Shown: piece after piece, positions 23,564 through 36,900 of the stretch | Layout of the letters: every line of letters starts with the position of its first letter | Position numbering within the stretch: the stretch's first letter is position 1 | Source: an uncultured Clostridia bacterium | Lineage (GTDB): Bacteria > Bacillota > Clostridia > Christensenellales > UBA1242 | Length of the DNA: 64,000 bases | Assembly (NCBI GenBank): GCA_944383405.1 | Contig: CALWPL010000005.1 | Location: 1 to 64,000, forward strand | Direction of reading: 5' to 3' | Notes under the pieces: generated by a model | What the model saw: only the letters and a program-made list of their open reading frames with translations | Database searches by the model: none | Told to the model about the DNA's origin: nothing | Program-made: the position numbers and the translations under genes

Positions 23564-23975
23564 TTCAATGTCCTTTTAATTTATATAACTTTTATTTTAA
23601 TAAGTTATTTATAAAACTTTTTATAAAACATAAAATAAAAAGCCTTTATGAAATAAATGCAGTTAGGTATGTATTTATTATGCAATAATTATTTTTTATT
23701 GATAAAATTACATAATTAAATTTTAATTATTATAGACTTTTTTCTTTGTTTTATAGAATCTAAAACTATAAGTAATTATATGTAACAATTTTAAAATTTT
23801 GTCAAGCCGTTTTTGAATAAAAATTTACAAAATTTTATTAATGTTTTTTTATTTTTAAAGTTTAATTTTTATTTTTTTTTATCAATTTATATTATTTTTA
23901 TGTTTTTTTGTATAGGTTTAATATCTATTACATGATTATTAAGATTTTTTAACATTATTAATCTTTGAATAAAAT
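23564..23975. other. AT-rich non-coding region upstream of the exporter operon
   Basis: About 410 bp of very AT-rich DNA with stops in all frames and no ORF with a ribosome site. It holds the minus-strand exporter promoter and leader. Beyond that I see nothing specific. Confidence 0.6.
23775..23805 (-). promoter_or_regulatory. promoter of the ABC exporter operon
   Basis: On the minus strand TTGACA (23805-23800) and TATAAT (23780-23775) are both perfect but separated by 19 bp, slightly long. It predicts a leader of about 200 nt before the ATG at 23563. Confidence 0.55.
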
Positions 23976-24132
23976 AAATACTGTTAAAAAAGAACGCTTA
24001 GTCGGAGTTTTATATATTTAGATAATACGCTATTTCCCTTTAAATATCTACATCTCAGGTTTTTTGTTAAGCAATTAAATTCCGACTGATTGGTCTATTT
24101 TATACTATAAAATTATTTTTTTAACAGTTTTT
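23976..24132 (+). ncRNA. nested inverted-repeat element, candidate structured RNA or MITE
   Basis: The outer repeat ACTGTTAAAAAA (23980-23991) pairs with TTTTTTAACAGT (24117-24128). An inner stem AGTCGGAGTTT (24000-24010) pairs with AAATTCCGACT (24077-24087) over 11 bp with one G-T. Inside it, ATATTTA (about 24013-24019) pairs with TAAATAT (about 24041-24047). A side hairpin ATTTTA/TAAAAT lies at about 24097-24112. Together these give a multi-branched fold of about 150 nt with GC-rich closing pairs in very AT-rich DNA. It matches no riboswitch consensus I know. The outer repeat could also be the end of a miniature transposon. Strand is not certain. It lies about 310 bp upstream of the giant gene. 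Confidence 0.4.
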
Positions 24133-24443
24133 AATTGGGGATTTAATGTTAGTAAAATACATAATCAAAAATAAAGTTATCAACAAAACTATGTAAATTG
24201 TTAACAACTTCTATTTGGTCAAATTTTAGTCAAAAAAATTATTTATTTTTATATATAAAAAACTTTAAAAAAGGGGTTATTTTGTTTGGAAATAAATATA
24301 AAATATGATATTATTTTTATGTAAAATTTTGTACTGCCTTTGTAAAGAAAATCTTTTAATTTTTTTTAAAATTTTTTAGCAAAATTTCCTAGAATAAAAA
24401 TATTTTTTTTGCAAAGAGCAATAATACTAAGGAGGAAACTCGT
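24133..24443 (+). promoter_or_regulatory. upstream region and ribosome site of the giant gene
   Basis: 310 bp of AT-rich DNA. The ribosome site AAGGAGG at 24431-24437 is near-consensus and fixes the ATG at 24444. A weak promoter candidate with TATGATATTAT lies near 24304-24314; nothing comparable to the strong promoters elsewhere in the window is visible. The region from 24340 contains several T- and A-runs. Confidence 0.45.
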
Positions 24444-24914
24444 ATGGATAACAATAAGGAGAATAATAAGCCAGAGTCTAATTTTAAAGAGACATCTAGT
24501 CTTAATACTACTTCGCAAAATACTTCGTCAACACCTGGCGGAGATTCTTTTGCCGATAAAAGTAGTCAAGACAACTTTACGCAAAAACCATCTGGTAGTT
24601 TTCGTGGAGTTCCTCCTATAAAAGGTGCTCCACCAATAAAAACGGATGCAACAAAAGGCTTCCAAGGAGTTCCTCCAATTAAAACCAACAATGTAAATCC
24701 AAGTAGTGTTGGCGGAAATTTGCAAAATATTTCAGAACAAAATATTGAAAAAGAAAAACAAGCGGATGAAAAACTTGCTCATTATGAACTAGCAAAAGAA
24801 AAAAAGCCACAATCTAAAAAAAGAAAAAACATTGCATTACTTATAGTCATTTTAGTATTTCTTGCTTGCGGTGGAATAGTGCTTGGAATTTTTCTTGCGC
24901 CAGATAGAGAATAT
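24444..24914 (+). other. giant protein: cytoplasmic PPIK tail and signal-anchor helix (residues 1-157)
   Basis: Asn/Ser/Lys-rich, disordered tail. FRGVPPIKGAPPIK and FQGVPPIK form a threefold proline-rich motif at residues 53-80. A short charged helix (SEQNIEKEKQADEKLAHYEL) and KKPQSKKRKN precede the hydrophobic IALLIVILVFLACGGIVLGI helix. Positive charges on the N-terminal side mean the tail stays inside; there is no signal-peptidase site of the usual A-x-A form followed by a processed domain. Confidence 0.8.
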
Positions 24915-27900
24915 ACTGTTACTTTTGTTGATTGGCCAGTTGAGATACCAGAGAAAACTGTAACAGAAGGGGCTATATTTACAGCACCAGTTCCACAAGA
25001 TATATACAGTAATGACGGGGTTTTATTATTGCATTTTGAAGGCTGGACTTATAAAGATGGGAGAGATTATGTTCCTTCTGCTTTAAGAAGTAATATTACA
25101 TTATACGCTAAGTATACGGCAACTGAGATTACAACAACTTTTGTTATCCCAAATGTTTATAGCCCTAATCTATCTCAATACATATATCTGACAGATGTAA
25201 CAACAGAGTATTATTCTGAAACAATAGACATTTCAAGTTTATTGGGTGAACTTGAGAATTTTACTTCAGATAAATATGACAATATTTCAAATGCGCTTGG
25301 GTTTAACATATCTACATCAGAAATAGTTGGGCAAATAAATGATGTAACAACTGCGTCTTTTTCACAATTTATAAAAAATTACTATAATTATGCAACATTT
25401 ACTATTCTAGGAGATGACCAAGTTTATTCAACGCAGGATGAGATTCCTACTCCAAGTGGAGATAGTATTGTTGTTATTGGAGTAGAGCCAAAACAGGTTG
25501 AAATACTTTTTAATTCTAATTTATTAAGCATAAAAGACGAATATGATTTTGCAAGTGGCGAATTTAATGAAGGAGATTTTGTTAACCAAGAAATATCTCA
25601 TAAAATAAATTATGGGGCAGATTATACTTTTCAGAATTATATTGAAGTGGGTAGTTGGTATGTTCCTAAGAATCATGAGTTTTTAGGCTGGTCATTAGTG
25701 CCACCAACACTTGATGAAGAAGGCACAATTAATCCTGCTTTTGGGACAACAAATACATATATATCTTATGGAGAAATAAGAAATATTAATAGAACTTTTT
25801 TAAGTAATAATACAAAAATTACTCTTTATGCCGTTTGGGACCAATACATGACAGACCTTAGAATATATACGGATTACAGTTCAACAGGGGGGCTAGTTGA
25901 AACTGAGGTGTCTGTAGGTGTTTCAAGACCAGTCGGAGAATGGGCTCAAAACTACATGGAACTTATAGAAAAAGATGGATACGCTTTAATTGGATTTAAT
26001 ACAGAGCCTGATTTAAGTGGGCTTACGCTAAGTTTAGATACTCCACTTGAAGGAGGAGTAGATTCTCCATATTACAATGCAGAACAAGGCTGCATTGTGC
26101 TTTATGCTGTTTATAGAAAAGAAGTTAATGAAACTTATATCGATATTAATGATGACGATTTAGATGTCGCAGAAATAGATTCTTCTTTACTTGAAGAGTT
26201 ACTCAGTATTGACCTTAATATTGACGAAGGATATGTTTACGATAATATTGACAATATTGAAATTCTTTTTGATGAGGCACTTAGAAGGATTACGATTACT
26301 AATCTTTTGGCGGGTGCAAGTATTTTCTTGCCAAGTTTTGATAGAAATCATTATACATTAATAAATTATACTCTTGGTTATGGGAGTCATAATTCAGGAA
26401 GTGAATACATAATTAACGAAACAGATATATCTTTTGATGCAAATATAGAATTAGATGCTGTTTGGGAAGGGGAAGATGTAAATTTTGTTATTCATGGGTA
26501 TATGGAAGGAGAGAATGAAGTTATAGAGTCTATAACTGTGCCTTATGGTTCATCAGTTGGACTTTCTTATAACAATGAGTTCGTGAATAATGAAACTCTA
26601 TTACATGGCGAATTTTATAATAGAGCAACTTCTCAAATGATAGCAAGTATAAACTTTAATAGAGTAGGATACTTGTTCTTATCATGGGTTGATAGTGAAG
26701 GGGTGGAAATTGATGATTCGACTTTGCAAGTTTTTACTATAAATAGCCTATTTAATGAAATTTATGCAAATTGGACTGAGTGTTTATATGATATTACATA
26801 TGTTTTAAATGGTGGTTCTTATGAGAATAGAGATGATGGGGCTTCGTCAATGGATTCGTATGTTGAAGAAGATGTCCCTTATGGAAGTGAAATTTCTTTA
26901 ATTTCAAGTGATATTGAAAGAGTGGGTTATTATCTTGAAGGATGGGCAACAGATGGAAATGTCGATGCACAGGTAATTTACGATTATGAGACTGAAAAAA
27001 TTGTAGTTGAAAACGAACTTACTCTTTATGCTGTTTGGACAAAGGCGTATAGCATAACTTTGTATCTTGACGGAGAAAGAAATGATGAAAGGGTGGTTTA
27101 TGTTGATAGGGATAATACTTTTGTTTTAACTGGTAAAGAATTTGGCGATGAGTACAACTTTTCAAGATATAACGCATCTGAAAGTGGAGATGCTTATGAA
27201 ATTGTAACAGGGGATAGCCGTCAAGAATATGTTTTCTCAGTTGATGTTCAACTTTATGCAATGTGGTTTGAAGTTTGCTTTGAAGAAGGCGATACAGATG
27301 GTATTTATCAGGTAGGAGGAAGTGCTCCAAGTAGTTTTTATGTTACAAATAAAACAAACTTTGCTTTGCCAAAAAATACATTTGAAGCGCACAAATATTA
27401 TAAATTTAATGGTTGGGATAGAAATGGGGAAACTTATACAACTTCTTATAGAGTAGATGAAGAAAGCCAAATTTCACAACTTGTATTTGATGCTACTTGG
27501 GGATATAAAGATGTTAGGGTTGAACTTTATTTTGACGATGTGGTAACTGGTGCATATGCCAGTGGAATGGCTGTTAACAATCAATTTGTTATAACTAAGG
27601 CAAATGGAAGATATCCGCAGCAAATTGGTAGAGAAATAGACTACATTTTTGATTATGATAGTGCAAGGTATATTAATGCTGAAACTGAAAATAATGAGAT
27701 TATACTTGATATTCCAAATCCAAATGACAACATGATTGAAGTAGAAGGGCAAGATTACTATATTTATAGGTTATATACTAAGTGGAAGTTAAATGTTACC
27801 TTTATTTCTACCGAAGGCACAACGCCAGCAAGTGCGTCATGGCATTTAGGTTCAACTTATACGGGAGATAATTCTCTTGATGTTCCACTTGAAGATATTA

Positions 27901-30900
27901 GTAGCGAATATTCTCTTGTCATGCCAAATGGAGAAGATGACTTAGGTTTTTATGTTGACAGAAGAACATTTAGCCACTGGAATAATGAAGTTTTGGGAGA
28001 TTCACAAGTTGGGGATACTGTAGTCTTAACTGACGACATAACCTTTAATGCTGTTTGGGAAGGAACAAAATACTCAATAAGAGTAATTGACGAAGAAAAT
28101 GTAAATTCGACAAAAGTAGTTGAAAATATTGAATATGGAGAAACTTATTCTATTGCGGAATTAATAGGTTTAGACCAAGAGACCTTTAGGTCAAAGTATG
28201 AAGACACAGTGGCAAATTATTATAAGCAAATAGCAAATATTTACTATTATTACAGAATTGGAGAACAAATTTATCAAAGAGAATTTGAACTTGATGATTC
28301 GCTTGTTTTTGCAACGGTTGAAGGGGGAGAAATAGGTGGATTTATAGCAGAAGACGATATTACCGATGATGACACAACTCATAAGACTCCTGATGAGATT
28401 ATTTTAAATATAAGATGGGAAGAAGTTGTTTATGATGTTAGAATTAATTTAAATGGTGGAAATTGGGATGCACTAAGTGGGGAAAATTATTTTGATTATG
28501 GGGCTGAACTTTATAGAGACGAAAATAATGAATATTATTTTGTATATAAGGTAAGATATAGTGTTATAAGAGATGGTGGAAATGGTTTAAATATTGCGTA
28601 TCTTGGTTTAAATAGAAGTGGATATAGACTTGATGGTTTTAGTGTAAATGAAGATGAAAATATTTCTATTGTTGATGGTAGGGGATATGTATATACATTT
28701 AGTGGAACTGCGGGGGAATATGATGAGTTATATGGGCAAGAAACAATTTCCCAAATTGATGCAAGTTGGCAGGAAATATTAACCATTGGGTTTAATACTA
28801 ATGGTGGTACTTCAACAGAAGAAATTAGTAATTTAATTGTTGATGTTGTATATGACGAAGTAGTAGGTGTAGATATAGCAAAATTTAATATTCCTGAAAT
28901 AGACCTTAGAAGAGAAAATTGCACGCTCGTAGGTTTTTATTACACAAATAATAGCGATGAATTAAAAGCAAAAAGTACTTATACATTTAGTGATAGGTAC
29001 ATATTAAATAATGACTTCTTATTTTCAGTGGGAGAAGAAGTTATAATAACAAGAGAAATTATTGATACTTATGGCAGTACAACAAATAGTTCGCTTACTA
29101 TGTATGCAATATGGAAGACAAATATAGTATTTAATAATACACTTGTCAATGAAGAGGTTGCTGGCTATTATACTCCAAATAGCCCTGAAATGATAGAAAG
29201 TTCGGAAAATACCTTTACAATAGAGTTTTATTGTGGAATAGAACTTAGTTTAACTGAACTTAATGGTTATTATTTTGATTTAAAGAATACTGATGTTTAT
29301 AGCCCTAATGGGTGGAGATATGGTTCGCAAGATATTAATCAACTTGTTGTTGACGGGGGAATACAACTAGATTCAATTTGGCTTGAAAATTCAGTTAGAA
29401 TTTATATGAAAAATTATAATGGTAGTGATTTTGGAAGTAATCCTATTTATTTTGAATCAAGCAATGGAGAGCAAGTTGATTTAAATAGTGAATATAAGAC
29501 TTTAATGCAAAGCAGTATAATGCCAAGTCTTTATGGATATAACTTTATTGGTTGGTCAACAAGTGTTGACGGGAATTTAATATCAATAAATGATGAAAGC
29601 GTAATTGTTTATGATTCTGAAAATTTATATACAGTACCAAATGTTGTAAGCACGGTTTATGCAGTATACGAAAGGTGTGAAGTTAGGGTGGTATATGATA
29701 AGAATTCTAGCGATGCAGTGGGAGAAGAGGTTACTGTTTCGGGGCTTGAATTTGGCAATACTTATTTGCTTAGAACAGACATTGATTACACCTTAACATA
29801 TTTTAACTTAGATGGATTTGCAACAACAAGTGATGCTGTTGTTCCAATTAGTGATAGCAATATTATCTTTGATAATTCATTAACTTATGAAACGAGAAAT
29901 GAAGAAGGTGTAATTGTTTATACTTTAAGGTTATATGCGGTTTGGTCAAGACAAACTAAGGAAGTAAGAATTAATCTTCAAGGGGGTTCATTCTACAATA
30001 GTGGTGTGGAAGAAAACTTAGAAGCGTTTTTTGACCCAACAAAAGATAATAGAATACAAAGTTATGTTCTAAATAGTACAAACATTGTGCTAAGAGTTTT
30101 TATTGGGCTTGGAGATGAATTTGGCTTTAATTTGCCAAGTGAAGAATATTTAGCAAGAGAAGGATTTGTCTTTGATTATTATACGCTTGGCGAAGGAACG
30201 CTTGAGTATGAAGGTGGGCAATTTATTAGATGTGATAATACCCAGCCTTATGTTTTTGATATACATTGGCTTGAAATTATAACAATACAAATTTACTCGA
30301 ACATGAGTGAAGATGATGAAAATTACATAAGTTTTGATGTCGTTTACGAAGATTTAATAACTTTTGACCCTGCAAATAAGACAATATATAATTATTCTGC
30401 TGAAAATGAAGAAGATGCGGAAATAGTCCTTGATTTTTCTAGAAATCATTATTATATTGAAGCGTTTACTTCTAATGAATCCGGTGGTGCAGAGTATGTT
30501 TATGGTACAAATTACAATGTAAATGATGGTGCATTTATAATACTTGATAGTGCTATAAAAATATATTGTCAATGGAAAGGTGTTGACATATCCTTAACCT
30601 TTGATGCAAATGATAATGCACAAGACCCTGAAAATTCCACAATAACGCAGATAGAAAATGCTTTTTCTTATGGCGAAACTATAAAACTTTCTGATTTCTT
30701 CTCAGTATCAGAAAGAGTTGATGGAGATATAGGCTATGAGTTTAGTCATTTAGTTGACGAGTTTGGAAATGAGTATCAACTTGATGCAAATGCAGACTTT
30801 AATCCAGAGACATCTAATTTAGAGTTTAGAACAAATTATACTTTTAATGCTGTATGGGCGCCAAGAGAATATAGTGTAATTTATAATTTTGGTAGTGGAT

Positions 30901-33900
30901 ATTACATTACAGAAGAAGGTTCAAGAGAAAAAACTGTTACTCTTATATATAAATATGGGGATAAAGTTGATTTGCTTGAAGTAACAAATGAGAATTCTAT
31001 CCACGAAGAAGATAGTTACGAAGGAAGGACTTATCCTTTATACGAATTTGATAGTTTTACAAGCGAAGATGTTGAAGTCTTAGATGGAACATTTACGATG
31101 CCAAATTTCAACATTGAATTTATGGCAAGTTGGGTTAGCAAAGACATTAGCATTATTATTGACTCAACAGGTGGAATTATTGGAGATGTTGTAGGGGAGC
31201 CTTCATATTCAGGCGAGATTGGAGATAACCCAAATGGTTATAATTTAAGTTTTGAAGGGGTTAATAATACAAATCTTGTTGTGTCTAATTTGAAAGTCGG
31301 TGATGTAGTAGAACTTGAAACTTTACCTTCACCTTATAATTTAGGATTTTCTTATAGTTATAATTATTTAGTTAATTACACAGGAGAGGGAGAATTTGAT
31401 GCAACAGTCAATGGGTTCCAAACTTTTGGTGCTAGTGATGAATTTGAACTCAATACTGATAGAATAAATTCATCAACTCTTAATTTAAACGAATTATGGA
31501 ACGAAGAAAGGCAAGCATTTGTTTTATATTTTACAGTCGTTTGGTCCACAAACTCATACATAGTTAGTTATTCAATGACAAAGCCTTTAATTGAAAATGG
31601 GTATAGTGTTAATGCAAGTAGTAATATTACAAATGTTGATTCTATTTCGCAGGCAATGGTTTATGGAGAGGAAAGTACACTTGCTGGACCTATGACATTA
31701 AACGGATGGACTCAAACTGGTTGGAGTCTTGAAGTTAATTTGAATAATCAGACAGATGAAAATACTTTCTTATTCAGTGATGGGGTAGCAGAAACACCTC
31801 AAATATATAATTTTATAACAGAAGACTCTATTGTAACCCTATATCCTATTTGGGAGCAAAATGAGTATGATATTATAATTAGTGATAATTTGAATACGGA
31901 CAATATAATAGGACCTAGTGGTGCGAGTTCTTCAATAACTGTTAAGTTTACATACGATGAGAGTAGTACAATTCAAGAATTGCTTGATAGAAATCAAATA
32001 ACAATAAATAGTTATACTTTTAAAGATGTTTATTTAAGGTATGCTGGATTTAAGTATGAAGGTCAGACGCTTGGTGTAATGGAGTTCAATACAGACGACG
32101 AACTTGTTTTCTGTCTTGCACCACAAGGATTTATAGATGGAGAAGATTTTAGTGCAAACTCAATAGAACTACAAATAGTATGGGAAGAAGTGGCTTTTGG
32201 AATTCATTTTAATCTTCTTGGTGGAAAGTCAGAATATAATAGTTCAGGATTACTTAGTAATTTTGATAATGAAACAGGATATTATACTCTTGAAGGAGAA
32301 GTGTTATATTCTGATTTAAAACAAGGATTTTATATTGACGAGTACTTTGATGCACAGGAAGACGCTATAAGTTTTGACGATGAAGACATATCATATACGC
32401 TTGCTGGTTGGTCGTTAAATAATTATGATATGTATTGTCTTAAAGGAGAATTATTTAGTCTTGACCTTGGCACTAATGAACAAATAGAGAGTATTTTAGC
32501 ACCAAATGAAGACGGAGAATTTGATTATATTTTTGAGTTTTATGCAATTTATAATGATAGGCTTGTAATAATTGATGCAAATGGTGGAAGTGTTAACTTA
32601 AATATCGGGAGTGAGATTACAGCAAGCGATGGGCAGGTTTGGATAGCAGATGAATATGAAATTTATACATATTCATATTCAGATGCAGAAATTGTTATAT
32701 CAACAAATCTTTATGACCCATTTGTTCTCTCAAATTATCACATAGACTTAGACATTGAAGATGAAACTCATACGGTTAATAGGACAAGTGATGAAAGCAA
32801 TATTTTATATGCTCCATGGGTTGGGAATAGAAGGTATGTTGTTGTTGATAGTAGAATGAATAATACGCTTCAAGTTGGCAGTGGCTTTAAGTCTACAATT
32901 ATAACAGACAACAATGTTTATTATGGCTATGTTGAAATTTCAAGTGAAGAAGCCTCAACACAAAGTGATGTTTATGTTTATTCATACAATAGTTCTACTG
33001 ATGTAGGCGAATTTATTCCTTATGATGCTGGGGGGACATATAGCGAAGATACGCATTTTTACCAAAAGGTCAATAATAGAGCATTACTCATTGAAACGAG
33101 ATTTGGAGAAGAAATAGATGATTTATCTTTAATAACTATTGATGGAATAACAAGTAATTTTAGTGGCTGGGGAGATGATTTTGGTGTTTATTCAGATGAA
33201 GGAACTCTCCTTTTAGTTCAAGGGCAAAATGATGAGATAATTTATCTTTATGCTCATATAGATGAAGTTATTGTTACTTATAATTTAAATGGTGGGTTGT
33301 ATAATAATTTAGACAATATTGAAATAACAGATGGCAATGATGCAGATGGGGATGATATCCTAGACCCTTACGGGATAGCAAGACCAAAAAATGATGATGG
33401 TAGGTATTATGTATATTTACCTGGAAAGAGAGTCAATGGTTATGATAGGGGACCTTTAAAATGGGGTTATACTTTCCTTGGCTGGTCTAATACATATATA
33501 GATTATAATGCTTATATTGAAGCGGTTGAGAAGGGGGAGACGACTGCTGAGAGTTTGATTGTCCCATCAGACGAAAACAATGTTAGAAATATTTACTATT
33601 TACAAGGTGTTCAAAACGAAACGCTATATGCTATTTGGGAGCCTATTACAACAACATTTACTTTTATCAGTAAATCATCTGCAAACGACCCTGATGCAGA
33701 GAGTGGTCCAAATTCAATAAATGTAGTTGTTACGGCTCAATATGGGGACACAATTTTATTCCCAGTCAAAGGAGATGGGAGTGAAAATGGGACTATTATA
33801 GACAACTGGACTAATAGTGATCAAAATATGGTATTTACTGGATGGAGAATAGATTTTCCTAATGGAGAAAGTCAAAGTCGTACTTTATCACAAGGTCAAG

Positions 33901-36900
33901 AATATGTTTTGACACAGGAGAGAGATTTTAGTCCTTATGGAAGTGCACCAACAGAAATAACTGTTTATTCAATATGGAAGAGAGCAAATGTTACGGTCAA
34001 ACTATATGTTGGACAGGGTTCTACAAGAGATTATGCATATTTTGGGCCAGAAAGTCAGGAAGGATTTGAAACAGATAACTATGGTGTATACATGAAAACA
34101 ATTTCTACTCTTGGTGGAACTTATGTTATACCAGAGTTAGACGATTTCTATTTAAAAAATATGTATGCAAGTGGAGTTTATTTTGATAATACTTATGGGT
34201 ATCCTGTTGTTGCAGATTATATAGTTATTAGGCAAGATGATGTTGTAGATGGAGTTTTATCCTTATATATTAAATGGGATAATGCTCAAAGTTTTATTAG
34301 GAATTTCTATGGTAATTATAATAAATACTTTGGTTCACTTGAAACTGCTCTCCTTGCGGCAGCAAGAATTAGTACAAGTGAAGATTTAGATAGATACGAA
34401 CAAAGAATAAAAGATAAGGGCTCTGTTGAAGTAGTTATTATTAATACAGCAAATAGATTTAATTTGTCGCAAGAAGTTGTTATTGGAGAGAACTTTAATT
34501 TTGCAGTAAGTCTTGATGAAGAAAGTGTAAGTGTGTCAAAGACAATTCAAAGGTCTTCTAGTTATCAAGGCGTTATATTTAGCGTGGGACTTGGGTCATC
34601 ACTATCTTTCAACGCTCTGAATTCATATAAATTATATCTTGATGGCGGAAATATAAGTGCTCAAAGTTTTATTAAGGCTAATGGGGCGACAATTAATATC
34701 AACTCAGGCGTTGATATTTCAAATATGTTTAATAATGGCAGTTTAATTGAAGAAAATAAAACTGCTGGAGCAATTTGGGTCCAAAATGGTAGAGTAAATG
34801 TTACTGGTAGCATAATTTCAGATAATAGGATTGTTACTAATGGGACACATAATGTTTATGGGGCTTTCTTATATGCAAATAATTCAAATGTATATATTAA
34901 CGCTTGTCAATTTGAAAATAATACTATTCAAGGGGCAGGAAGCCTTTTTGGCGGTGCAGTTGCAGTTGAAAATGGTGGAGAAATTGTAATAACAAATACT
35001 AATTTCTTAAATAATAAAGCACAAAGCACAGGTGTAAATGGAACAACTGGTGGTTATGGTGGTGCTGTTTATGTTGGTGGCGGGCAAAACTTAACATTAA
35101 ACTCTACTTTTGATTATACTTTCTCTACTAACTGGGCTGATTTTGGTGGAGCAATAGCAGTAGTTGGTAGTCAAAGTAAGCAAAGTCAAGTTTCACTTGT
35201 TTATCCTTATGCGAACTATAATTATGCAATTAAAGGAGGTGCTTTCTATTTTGAATATGCAGATATAATAGTAGAAACAATTTCTTTACTTGGGAATGGT
35301 AGTACTGCTCCAACTGAAAGTATAACTTCATCAAATCAAGAGATATCAGAATATGGTGGGGGTATATATGCTGGTCAAAAGACAAATTTAGTCCTTACAA
35401 TAGAACTAGATGATATAACTGAAGATAATGAAATTTCTGACTCATTTGGTTTTTCAGATATTATGAACAATCGTGGAAGATTAGGGGGCGTAATATACAC
35501 AGAAGGATTATCATTAATAGTCCACGCATATTCGTTTACTGGAAATGGAACTAATATTGCAGATATAGAAGAAATGGGTGGTGTAATTTATGCAAAAGGT
35601 TTTGCAGACAGTGAAGGCAATATAAATGATATTAATAAAGTTGAAATTTATGTAAGTGATTTCTCTCTCAATAATGCAGACTATGGTGGGGTAATGTATG
35701 TTGGAGATGGTGCAAGTATTAAACTTACGACATTAGAATCATTAATTGAAGAAATAGAAAAGAAAATTGCTGAAGGAGAAACTATTTCGACTGATGTTTA
35801 TGATTCAGTAAGTGGTAATATGGAGTACAATAGTGCCTTAAAAGGTGGTGCTATCTATTTTGACTCTACAACTACAGATTCATTAATAGAATATACGGCG
35901 ATTGACTTTAATATGAAAAACACGGATGGAGAATCAAGTGATTATGGTGGCGGAATTTATATTGCAAATGGGCAAGTTACTCTTGGAGAAAGAGGTATTA
36001 TTTATAAAAACAGCGCTATCTATGGGGCTGGTGCTTATGTAGGAGCAGAAGAAGTAAGCGGTTTAGAAGAAGGACAGGAAAATCCTGTTGCAAAATTAAT
36101 TGTCGATGGTGGTGCTTTTGTTTATGAACTTATTCAATATCCTTCTTCTCTTGTTACAGAATATAATAATTATGTCGCTAAGATAGAAGAACTTGAAAAA
36201 CAGTTAGAAGAAGACCCAGATAATGCAGAATTGCAGAAAGAACTTGAAGATGCAATTGCACATAGAGAAGATGTTATGCAGCAAATTTTAGACTTTGAAA
36301 TTGTCTCTCAAGATGGAAATTATGGCTATAATGGTGGGGCAGTTTATGTTGGGAAATACGGCTATGTTGATTTTGCATCAGGGAGAATTGCAGGGACGCA
36401 AATGTTTGGAGAGCAACTTGGAGAGTTTGTTTATAATGAAGGTACAGTTAGATATGGATATGTAAACTCTGAGCAAAATGTTGTAAATGGAGTAGGTTAT
36501 CAAATTTATAACACAGGTAGTTTTGATATTTATGGTACTGGAGAAATGGTTTCAAGACCAAGAGTTTATATTGATAAAACAGAAGATGGCGAAGCCTATG
36601 ATTATTTGCTTGTGTCTAATTTAAATTATAACATTTCTAATACAATTGAAATTGTTCTTCCAACTGATTCATATATTCATGATATTCCTATTGTTAAATT
36701 TGCTAGTCAAGAAGCGTATGATAATTATTTAACACTAATGGAAACAAGGGAAGCTCCTTTATTCGAGCTTAGTGATTCGACAATTACACTAGATACTGAT
36801 GATGACCAATTAGCACTTGTATTACATTTTAAGAGTTATGAAATTCGATTTAGAGATATATCTAATGATAATATTACTGTTCCAAATCCACTTACCTTTA

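Noticed and set aside
23976-24132. Known riboswitch classes (purine, c-di-GMP, preQ1, fluoride, THF, guanidine)
   Set aside because: None of their conserved core sequences is visible, so no class name is given.
24177-24185. DnaA-box-like TTATCAACA near the giant gene
   Set aside because: Single, one mismatch to TTATCCACA, no cluster, no dnaA/dnaN context; chance is likely in AT-rich DNA.
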